Part shown: positions 8,701-13,594 of the stretch, piece by piece
How positions within the stretch are numbered: the stretch's first letter is position 1
How the letters are laid out: each line of letters starts with the position of its first letter
Source: Clostridia bacterium
Lineage (GTDB): Bacteria > Bacillota > Clostridia > Christensenellales > CAG-138
Direction: 5' to 3'
Length of the DNA stretch: 13,687 bases
Assembly: GCA_017435185.1 (NCBI GenBank)
Contig: JAFSFN010000034.1
Coordinates: 1 to 13,687 of the forward strand
The notes under the pieces: model-generated
What the model was told of the DNA's origin: nothing
The model's input: only the letters and a program-made list of their open reading frames with translations
Database searches by the model: none
Translations under genes and position numbers: made by a program

Positions 8701-9542
8701 CTTATGACAGGACTGTTTTTGTTGCTTGCCCTGCAGGCAAGGCAGGAAGCTCATCGGTACTTGACGGCACAGTAAGCATTGCGGCAAATGCATTCAACAG
8801 CTCAGTGCTTACGAGCATAGCCATTCCCGAAAGTGTTACAGATATTTATGAATATGCGTTCAGTTCATGCAGAAATCTTACCAGCATAGATATTCCGTCA
8901 AATGTTGTAATGATTGGCAATTACGCATTTTACGGTTGTACAAAACTCCAAAAGGCAGACTTCTACGGCAAGCCTCCTGCGGCATTCGGTGAGGGCGTGT
9001 TTGACGGTGCCGCACAGAACTTTACCATTCGTTATCTTGAGTGGAACAAGTCGGTGTGGAGTCCCACGGGAACAAACAGCTACAAGGGCTATCCCATAAC
9101 ATCGTTTGCAATACTCAGAACAAACGAAAAGAGCAGTTATACCATCGAGTCAAAATACAGAAGAATAAGAGGCATAGCCGAAACAACGACTGTTGAAAAA
9201 TTCCTCTCAAATTTCATGACAGCTTCGATGCGGGTTATCGATGCAAGCGGTAATGTGCTCTACAATGTCAATTATGTCGGAACGGGATGCAGGATACAGC
9301 TGCTTGATTCAAACGGAAATGTTTCTGATGAACTTTATGTAGTGGTCAGCGGTGACGCAACAGGCGATGCTGTGATAAACTCAAGAGATATCGCCGCAAT
9401 GCAGAGCCATCTTCTTGAATATACCACTTTGAACGGCAGTTATCTTAATGCAGGCGACACAACGGGTGACGGCTCTGTAAATTCAAAAGATATAGTTGCA
9501 GTCTTAAAACACATGATCGGCGTAAAATCAATAAACGGATAA
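5769..9542 (+). CDS. Multimodular surface protein: stalk, dockerin, cohesin, LRR blocks, second dockerin
   Basis: A 1257-residue exported protein. Order: signal peptide 1-22 (ends ADA); Glu/Pro/Thr/Val stalk about 41-142 (EEPTVPPT units, then PTPT); X module 146-218; dockerin A 219-279 with one good calcium loop (D221/N223/D225/D232) and one degenerate (NIVADADIDSRD); cohesin 288-427, paralogous to the neighbouring small protein (shared ASSA, NDEIEVTV, FEFVNGS, GGAAY, VKFKVKV); LRR super-blocks 429-728 and 738-1114; X module 1117-1194; dockerin B 1195-1254 with two loops (D1197/D1201/D1208 and D1230/D1234/D1241). Having both cohesin and dockerins, it could bridge or polymerise non-covalently. 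No transmembrane tail or LPXTG is visible, so attachment probably runs through the small membrane cohesin. GGGGAGG seven bases before the ATG and the signal peptide fix the start. The ligand of the LRRs is unknown. Confidence 0.93.
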   Translation: MKKIISITLAFIMILAAVPADALSYKTIHNIIASVKTMENGETPPEEQQPSGTAEPTVPSTVEPTAEEPTVPPTTEEPTVPPTEDPTVPPTDEPTVPPLQEPTPSQTVEPTPTATPTPTVTPTPTATPTPTPTPTPVPTPTPFLQLVSGSTYTEDGSYLNGVKADTKAETVIAAFVAGDIRIVDNTGSVLNKSALVGTGAKVQLMDGDEVIDSLTVIVMGDANGDGKLDTNDTAAMQSHLEKQSILTANFFAAANIVADADIDSRDILALQRMIASVNGNVSTNSEANKVKFAFSASSAYPNDEIEVTVSVAASSDALHAFEIYINASNDAFEFVNGSLSYLVSLSKTAMGGAAYYPLTKQIMFSWSDASSALSGEMQAVKFKVKVKENFAGGYAQYDCESTSFMLDGAGNSLNMKVESDKIAVYAQDSEFEYTVTDEKATITGYKGTGGKVVIPDTISGFDVVAIGDSVFADNRSIAGVEIGENVTSIGNKAFSGCDMLTDVSCKSTVLTSIGNEAFYGCARLRAAALPVSVVTIGDYAFYGCSGLLNVSLPDSLKTIGDYAFYGCSNIVSVNISMNVESIGYKALSGCAKLRTITVSSSNTVFASVDGMLCSADKATLILCPAAKSGEITVPSTITKIEASAFESCSDITRVDILEGVTSIGEEAFFGCVRLAGVYFHGAAPAFVGDNAFYGTAGEFTVYCTEANLSTFAPNGETQYKGYPLAVFDNTPAPTAHPDYEYTVSGSSAIITGYKGQGGYIEIPGAMLEYPVTEIAENAFSDNTAITGATIPDSVVKIGDKAFYGCKALENVTIGNGVKNIGEYAFAYSGINSISVPDGVETIGRRALANCPNITDAMISSSVRSINGNVFEYCVSLVQITVQEGNSNYSSANGVLYDKNRNKLIACPAGKSGSYSMASSTTIIGEYAFAGCEKLTKISLSAFVNTIESHAFDSCTSLMSFEVSVFNTDFIALDGMLYTYDRTVFVACPAGKAGSSSVLDGTVSIAANAFNSSVLTSIAIPESVTDIYEYAFSSCRNLTSIDIPSNVVMIGNYAFYGCTKLQKADFYGKPPAAFGEGVFDGAAQNFTIRYLEWNKSVWSPTGTNSYKGYPITSFAILRTNEKSSYTIESKYRRIRGIAETTTVEKFLSNFMTASMRVIDASGNVLYNVNYVGTGCRIQLLDSNGNVSDELYVVVSGDATGDAVINSRDIAAMQSHLLEYTTLNGSYLNAGDTTGDGSVNSKDIVAVLKHMIGVKSING
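5970..6194 (+). repeat. Tandem coding repeats of the Pro/Thr stalk
   Basis: About four 24-27 base units begin GA.CCGACAGT.CC.CC (from 5970), encoding E-P-T-V-P-P with acidic spacers. They are followed by 6-12 base units such as CCCACGCCCACGGCAACT, encoding PTPTATPT. Low-complexity stalks of this kind are typical extended spacers between the cell surface and functional modules. Their repetitive DNA is prone to length change by slippage. Confidence 0.8.
6204..6605 (+). other. Internal X module plus dockerin A
   Basis: Residues 146-279 of the third protein. The X part carries YLNGVKADTKAETVIAAF, DIRIVDNTG, VGTGAKVQLMDG and DSLTVIVMGD. The dockerin's first loop has Thr-Asn at positions 10-11, and its second loop lacks a ligand at position 3 and starts with Asn. 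It differs from the C-terminal dockerins here, so it may bind another cohesin or bind calcium weakly. Confidence 0.8.
6630..7049 (+). other. Cohesin module within the third protein
   Basis: Residues about 288-427. It aligns by eye with the cohesin of the membrane protein along its whole length: ASSAYPNDEIEVTVSV with SAQAVPGDEIEITIAF, AFEFVNGSL with AFEYVEGSA, KTAMGGAAYY with GMTTGAAAYR, AVKFKVKVKENF with IVSFKLKVTEYA, and KIAVY with KITVS. This pairing is the main support for both cohesin calls. Confidence 0.8.
7053..9110 (+). repeat. LRR_5 repeat array, two super-blocks
   Basis: Residues 429-728 and 738-1114, joined by the short linker NTPAPTAHP. Each block starts with YTV....A.ITGYKG.GG and ends with F.G..PA..G...F, then FT..Y, then YKGYP. 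The pair at residues 534-568 repeats TIGDYAFYGCS at the regular 23-residue spacing, suggesting recent unit duplication. Confidence 0.85.
9117..9530 (+). other. C-terminal X module plus dockerin B
   Basis: Residues 1117-1254 of the third protein. X part: IRGIAETTTVEKFLSNF, MRVIDASGNV, VGTGCRIQLLD, DELYVVVSGD. The dockerin loops read DATGDAVINSRD and DTTGDGSVNSKD, with Ser-Arg and Ser-Lys at positions 10-11. This resembles the dockerin of the first LRR protein, so the two may share a cohesin partner. Confidence 0.85.
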
Positions 9543-9544
9543 AC

Positions 9545-9591
9545 AAAAAACTGACAGTTTGAGATGCGATTCCTCAATCTGTCAGTTTTTT
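9545..9591. terminator. Bidirectional intrinsic terminator
   Basis: AAAAAACTGACAG (9545-9557) pairs with CTGTCAGTTTTTT (9579-9591). The stem continues inward through one mismatch to TTGAG/CTCAA, leaving a nine-base loop. The A tract on one side and the T tract on the other let it work on both strands. It ends the three-gene surface block on + and the cobamide operon on -, whose last stop codon (9582-9584) lies inside the stem. Confidence 0.9.
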
Positions 9592-10541
9592 AAGCACTCA
9601 AGTTGTTGTTTCAGAAAGAGAGAATGTTCTTCTCTGCTTGATGTCATGAATTCAAAAGTGAGATATTCGGGTGATATTCGCTCAATGAGCGCTTTCACTT
9701 TACTGCATGTGAATGGCAGATGCATGTCTGTTTTGAATGCATGCATGAACATCTGCATGCTTCGTTCTTCATATGTGGGCAGCAGTGGCGGAGGAGAAGT
9801 CTTTATGCGTTCAATGTAATCTCCGGTTATTGACTGGTTGAGATGCACTCCTCTTATGTGAGTGCAAAGTTCCTTATGACAGTCGAGCATGGAGTGTATG
9901 TAATCTATGCCTTCTTCCTGAGTTTTTATTGCGGTATTCGTGTGCAGAAGATGACCCGTGTCAAGCATTATTCCTTTGTTTTTGTATGAAATGCCGTCAA
10001 GGAGGCGTTTTGTCATATTAGGGCAAGTGAATTTGAAACCGCTCTGCCATAAGTTTTCAACTAACAAGGCAATGCTTCCGTCTTCATCGGCGAATACTTC
10101 GTTTAATATCTCGCATGATGCGTCTATCACTTCTGCATCTGTATGTTCAAATGAAAGCGTAAAGTTTTCTGCCGCAGAAGACTCCGAAACATGGAAAACA
10201 ACATATTCTGCTTCATATTTGTGAGCCGTGTCAAGGTCGCTCTTGAAACGGCGAATTAGAGCGTCTTTGTTTGTGCCGCCGTAGTAAAGAAATGCTTTAT
10301 CGAGAGAATCGAACTCTGCGGCAACCCGCTCGCTGTTACCTTTATAAAAATCGAGCCAAAACGGAAAATAATGCATGTGCAGACCGACAACTGAGGATGG
10401 GGTAATTATTCCTTTGTCATCATTGCCCAAAAACATCAGCTCTACACCGTCAAAACCATCCAAGGCAAACAGTAAGTCGTCGGAAGATGAAAAACGCCTT
10501 AAATCGTCTTTATCGGTGCTTAAATTGAATGTCAGTTTCAT
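9582..10541 (-). CDS. Xylose-isomerase-like TIM-barrel protein
   Basis: A 319-residue soluble protein of the sugar phosphate isomerase/epimerase (AP endonuclease 2-like) superfamily. Visible blocks are GLHMHYFPFW (53-62), VVFHVSE (H117), LLVENLW (E162), IMLDTGHLLHTN (D194, H197), GVHLNQS (H233) and YLTFEF (E297). These acidic and histidine residues sit where this superfamily places its divalent metal ligands. The exact substrate cannot be read from the sequence. It overlaps the upstream phosphatase gene by four bases (ATGA), with AAAGG nine bases before its ATG, so it is the last gene of the cobamide operon. That context suggests a role with alpha-ribazole, its sugar moiety or another cobamide side product, which is inference; a general sugar-phosphate role is equally possible. 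Confidence 0.8.
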   Translation of the reverse strand: MKLTFNLSTDKDDLRRFSSSDDLLFALDGFDGVELMFLGNDDKGIITPSSVVGLHMHYFPFWLDFYKGNSERVAAEFDSLDKAFLYYGGTNKDALIRRFKSDLDTAHKYEAEYVVFHVSESSAAENFTLSFEHTDAEVIDASCEILNEVFADEDGSIALLVENLWQSGFKFTCPNMTKRLLDGISYKNKGIMLDTGHLLHTNTAIKTQEEGIDYIHSMLDCHKELCTHIRGVHLNQSITGDYIERIKTSPPPLLPTYEERSMQMFMHAFKTDMHLPFTCSKVKALIERISPEYLTFEFMTSSREEHSLFLKQQLECLKN

Positions 10542-11140
10542 CTACCAAGCCTTTCCACTCTCTCAAATGCGCTGAATTTGCGCTCGGCAAGCCATGTTTT
10601 TTCATCAATTATAATTTTGTAACCCTGACAATTCTTGCAGAAATAATCAAAATATGTTTTATCCGAAACGGCAAATGATGACATTATCGCCATTATTGTT
10701 CCGCCATGAGCAACAATAAATACACGCTCTTTTCCGTCGGATATTGATTGGTCAATAACTTCGATAAAAGCCGGCCTTACTCTCTGCGTGAATGATGCGA
10801 TGCCTTCGCCGTTGGGACAGGGGAGAACACAGTTGCTGTCAAGCCATGCTCTGTATTGAGGGTCGTCCTGCATTTCTTCTGAAGTCCTGCCCTCAAAATC
10901 GCCGAAACACATCTCACGAAGCCCCTCAACGACTGTCTGTCGGGCATTTTTGAAGCATATTGCGGCGGTTTGCTTTGTTCTGCTGAGCGGCGTTACAAAA
11001 ACATGGCGCACATCGTCCATGCTTCCTGCCTGTCTTGCCTGCTCGATGCCTTCATCGCAAAGCGGGTCGTCAATAGTGCCGTTATAGCGGCCTATCGAAT
11101 TACCGTATGTTTTACCGTGGCGAATTATCAATATCTCCAT
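10538..11140 (-). CDS. cobC: Histidine phosphatase, probable alpha-ribazole phosphatase
   Basis: A 200-residue enzyme of the phosphoglycerate-mutase-like histidine phosphatase family. The phosphate-accepting RHGKT lies at residues 7-11, the second Arg in TPLSRTKQTA at 50-59, the acidic FGDFEGRT at 79-86, and the second catalytic His in AHGGTIM at 144-150. Members in cobamide loci (CobC) remove the 5' phosphate from alpha-ribazole phosphate or cobalamin phosphate at the end of nucleotide-loop assembly. The family alone does not fix the substrate; the assignment depends on neighbours cobS, cobU and cobT. The ATG lies four bases after the stop of the upstream CobU-like gene, with AAGGA eight bases before it. 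Length is normal for the family. Confidence 0.85.
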   Translation of the reverse strand: MEILIIRHGKTYGNSIGRYNGTIDDPLCDEGIEQARQAGSMDDVRHVFVTPLSRTKQTAAICFKNARQTVVEGLREMCFGDFEGRTSEEMQDDPQYRAWLDSNCVLPCPNGEGIASFTQRVRPAFIEVIDQSISDGKERVFIVAHGGTIMAIMSSFAVSDKTYFDYFCKNCQGYKIIIDEKTWLAERKFSAFERVERLGR

Positions 11141-11144
11141 AATA

Positions 11145-11489
11145 TCATTCCTTTATAACGATCGGTATGCCACATACGAGGCGTACTACCTTGTCCGCTT
11201 TTTTTGCAAGCAATGCACACAGTCTGCCCGTGGCTTCTCTTGCTTCTCGATTACCTTTTTCGGCAGGAATTATGCCGCTCCCCACTTCACAACAGATAAC
11301 GACCTCTTTTGAAAGAAGAACAGTTGCAAGTTCATCGCAAAGTGTTGTGTCGGCAAATACGATGGTTTCCAGACCGTATAAAACAGGTCTGTCATCATGA
11401 AAATCGCAGGATATGTCTGCATCGGTATATCCCAGGCTTTTAACATATTCCTTTTTTCCCGAAGCGGCAGAACCGATTATAAGTATCAT
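11145..11489 (-). CDS. Short second CobU-like P-loop protein
   Basis: About 114 residues from the ATG at 11489; an in-frame TTG at 11507 overlaps the GGAGG (11501-11505) that serves the ATG, so the ATG is preferred. It overlaps the cobS stop by four bases. It starts with a P-loop (IIGSAASGKKE) and ends with the CobU C-terminal signature (CEVGSGIIPAEKGNREAREA, then GRLCALLAKKADKVVRLVCGIPIVIK). CobU is normally about 180 residues. The missing middle holds the YIAT...D.E...RI..H stretch with the guanylylated histidine. It is therefore unlikely to carry out the full adenosylcobinamide kinase/guanylyltransferase reaction alone. It may be a partial or regulatory paralog, or may work with the complete copy upstream. 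The open frame and intact start signals argue against simple decay. Confidence 0.75.
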   Translation of the reverse strand: MILIIGSAASGKKEYVKSLGYTDADISCDFHDDRPVLYGLETIVFADTTLCDELATVLLSKEVVICCEVGSGIIPAEKGNREAREATGRLCALLAKKADKVVRLVCGIPIVIKE

Positions 11490-12256
11490 AACGAAAATAT
11501 CCTCCAAGCAATATATACGAAAAAGAGCATCGTAAGTTCTGAAACAGTGAGCAGAAAGCCTGCGATATCACCGCTCATGCCGCCAAACTTATTTTTGCTC
11601 ATAAAATATACATATACAAGGGATAAAAGCCCCGAAACAAGTGCGGCAAGTCCCAAATAAATATTGACATACGAGAGTGATGCCAAGCACATTAAAAAGA
11701 AAATCAGCAAAAAGACAAGCACGACTTTTTTGTTTGTGCCGTCGCTGAAAGTGCTAAGTAAGCCCTGAGCATGATACTTTTTGAAAGCTGTGCTTGCAAA
11801 TGCACTTAAAATGCGACTCAATACAGGCAGAATACAAGCAATGGCTACTATTTTTTGCGAGCGCATTTCGGCATAAAGCGCAAAAGAAACAATAAAGCAG
11901 GTAACAAGTGATATAACGGCAAAAGAGCCTATATGCGAATCCTTCATTATTTCGTGCTTGCGTTCTGTTGTGGTGTGGCTTGCAAGTGCGTCAACAGTAT
12001 CACAAAAACCGTCAAGATGTATTCCTCCCGTGATAAGGAGCGAAATGAGCATCATACCTGCCGCAAAAAGAAAATTTGAGATATTCAGTGCATTGCAAAA
12101 TCCGAGCCAGCACCACATAAGCAGACCGATAACACAGCCGATAAGCGGAAAGAAAGCAAGCATATACTGCATGTTTTCCTTTTTCCATTCCACTTTTGGC
12201 ATGGGTATGCGTGAAAACATCGAAAATGCCATTGCGGCAGAGCGAAGCAGTTTCAA
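11486..12256 (-). CDS. cobS: Adenosylcobinamide-GDP ribazoletransferase (cobalamin synthase)
   Basis: Integral membrane enzyme joining adenosylcobinamide-GDP to alpha-ribazole or its phosphate, the last condensation of cobamide synthesis. Family blocks in the 256-residue product: FSMFSRIPMP near the N-terminus, GGIHLDGFCDTVDAL (about 77-91), MKDSHIGSFA (about 104-113) and NKFGGMSGDIAGF near the C-terminus. Several hydrophobic helices lie between. The proposed start is TTG 12256, which overlaps the cobU stop as TTGA and follows GGGAG by 10 bases. It gives the usual family beginning, a few residues before FSRIP. The frame is open further up, to another TTG at 12295, and ATG 12229 is an alternative that would cut into the conserved start. 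Confidence 0.93.
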   Translation of the reverse strand: MKLLRSAAMAFSMFSRIPMPKVEWKKENMQYMLAFFPLIGCVIGLLMWCWLGFCNALNISNFLFAAGMMLISLLITGGIHLDGFCDTVDALASHTTTERKHEIMKDSHIGSFAVISLVTCFIVSFALYAEMRSQKIVAIACILPVLSRILSAFASTAFKKYHAQGLLSTFSDGTNKKVVLVFLLIFFLMCLASLSYVNIYLGLAALVSGLLSLVYVYFMSKNKFGGMSGDIAGFLLTVSELTMLFFVYIAWRIFSL

Positions 12257-12783
12257 ATCAACAGTTCTCCCTTCAAAACTAAAGGTATTGAGCAAACAAG
12301 CTCATACACACAATCGAAATCCGATGCAAGATGCGCATTGAGCGCGCCGAGCGTTTGTATATATGCGTTTGTCGTGCTGTCGTATTCGGCGCTATATTCG
12401 CCGCCCACATCGTTTGTGACCACGATGAGATGGCGGCACTGCGCCTTGAGCTTTTCAATACCGTTTATTATATCATCAAATGGGTCACGCATATTTCCCG
12501 ATTCATCAAACATTTCGTTAGCACAAAGATTGCACATACATTCAAGCAGAGCCGTACCGCGATGGGGAAGAATGAGCGAGCCTATGGATACAGGTTGTTC
12601 GATAGTTATGAATCTGCCGCTTTCACGCTGTTTGCGGTGCCTTTCTATCTTCTTTATGCACTCGTCGTCATAAGGCCGCATTGTGGCGATATAGTATCGG
12701 TGCTCATTTTCAAGAGTTGATATCAGCTTTTCAGCATATGTGCTTTTTCCGCAGGCAGAGCCGCCTGTAAGCAATATATTCAT
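12253..12783 (-). CDS. cobU: Adenosylcobinamide kinase / guanylyltransferase
   Basis: A 176-residue protein that phosphorylates adenosylcobinamide and then transfers GMP to it, supplying the substrate of CobS. P-loop GGSACGKST (7-15); YIATMRPYDDECIKKIERHR (31-50), where H49 matches the guanylylated histidine region; TALLECMCNLCANEMF (77-92); VVTNDVGGEY (121-130); and a C-terminal VCSIPLVLKG. The usual NEVG.GIVP....R.FRD block is altered to NDVGGEYSAEYDSTTNAYI, so this copy is somewhat divergent. ATG overlaps the cobT stop by four bases and follows GAGGTG by eight. Confidence 0.88.
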   Translation of the reverse strand: MNILLTGGSACGKSTYAEKLISTLENEHRYYIATMRPYDDECIKKIERHRKQRESGRFITIEQPVSIGSLILPHRGTALLECMCNLCANEMFDESGNMRDPFDDIINGIEKLKAQCRHLIVVTNDVGGEYSAEYDSTTNAYIQTLGALNAHLASDFDCVYELVCSIPLVLKGELLI

Positions 12784-13469
12784 TGTTCCATCACCTCATA
12801 GGGAACAATTCCCGCATCGGTAAACGAGAGCATATTGTTATATACACAAAGCGCCATGTCCAAAAGCGGCATTGCGGCAACTGCGCCTGTACCTTCGCCA
12901 AGGCGCATCTGTGCATACAACATTGGCTTTTTACCGAGTTTTTCAAGCAGAAGTTTTGCGGCCGCTTCTGCCGAAACATGAGTGGCAATCATTGCATCAG
13001 TGCAGGCCGGACAGAGCAGTGAAGCTGTAAATGCGGCAACAGTGCTTATCACACCGTCTATGAGGATGGGAATTTTATATATTGCACCGCCGATGAATAT
13101 ACCTGCCATGCCTGCAATGTCAAAACCGCCGAGCTTGCAGAGCACATCAAATGCGTTGTTTTTATCGGGAAGATTTGTATCTATTGCACGACGGATGGCG
13201 TCACGCTTGCGCATCATGCCCTCATCGGAGAGTCCTGCTCCGCGGCCTGTGACAGTTTCAACAGGCAAGTCTAAAAGCACGGACGCAATAGCGCTGGATG
13301 TCGTGGTGTTGCCTATGCCCATTTCGCCGGTCGCTATTAGTGTATATCCTCGTTCTTTACAACTTTTAACAAGCTCTATACCTGTCAATATGGCTCTTTC
13401 GGTTTCCTGCTCGGTCATTGCGGAGCGTTTTGTCATGTTTTTTGTGCCAAAAGCAACACTGAAAATCAA
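12780..13469 (-). CDS. cobT: N-terminally truncated CobT (nicotinate-nucleotide-DMB phosphoribosyltransferase)
   Basis: CobT makes alpha-ribazole phosphate from nicotinate mononucleotide and a lower-ligand base. The 229 residues match the C-terminal two thirds of the family: GTKNMTKRSAMT (8-19), GEMGIGNTTTSSAI (48-61), VTGRGAGLSDE (73-83), KLGGFDIAGMAG (112-123) and MRLGEGTGA (188-196), where E192 matches the catalytic glutamate. The family is about 350 residues, so about 120 N-terminal residues are absent, including the PPGSLG and ADHGV regions. An in-frame TAG lies 10-12 bases before the TTG used here (13479-13481), and no other frame upstream supplies the missing part. Neither the TTG at 13469 nor the ATG at 13436 has a visible ribosome-binding site. 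It may be a 5'-deleted pseudogene, a natural half-protein or an assembly break. The reading frame itself is clean. Confidence 0.85.
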   Translation of the reverse strand: MIFSVAFGTKNMTKRSAMTEQETERAILTGIELVKSCKERGYTLIATGEMGIGNTTTSSAIASVLLDLPVETVTGRGAGLSDEGMMRKRDAIRRAIDTNLPDKNNAFDVLCKLGGFDIAGMAGIFIGGAIYKIPILIDGVISTVAAFTASLLCPACTDAMIATHVSAEAAAKLLLEKLGKKPMLYAQMRLGEGTGAVAAMPLLDMALCVYNNMLSFTDAGIVPYEVMEQ

Positions 13470-13537
13470 TGAATCAAACTACTACATATCTCACACTGCA
13501 TCTTACCTGTAATTTCCTGCCTCTTGGCAAAAATTCG

Positions 13538-13566
13538 TTGACAGCCACAGGAAAACGGTGTATACT
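13538..13566 (+). promoter_or_regulatory. Near-consensus sigma-70 promoter
   Basis: TTGACA (13538-13543), a 17-base spacer and TATACT (13561-13566) form a strong housekeeping promoter pointing right. It stands 28 bases before the ATG of the last gene, which also has AAGGAGG at 13583-13589. It lies between that gene and the broken start of cobT. I saw no equally convincing promoter facing cobT in 13470-13594. Confidence 0.85.
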
Positions 13567-13594
13567 TTAATCATAAAAGAACAAGGAGGCAAAT

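Noticed and set aside
12982..13512. 176-codon + strand open frame opposite cobT
   Set aside because: The minus strand encodes conserved CobT motifs throughout; no ribosome-binding site or domain on the + strand.
13470..13594. Cobalamin riboswitch upstream of the cobamide operon
   Set aside because: The stretch is too short for the roughly 200-base element and I could not find a convincing B12-box; GGCAGGAAATTACAGG is only a vague resemblance.
13470..13594. Frameshift that would restore the missing CobT N-terminus
   Set aside because: All three minus-strand frames were read; none gives PPGSLG, ADHGV or similar, and the region is occupied by a strong divergent promoter.
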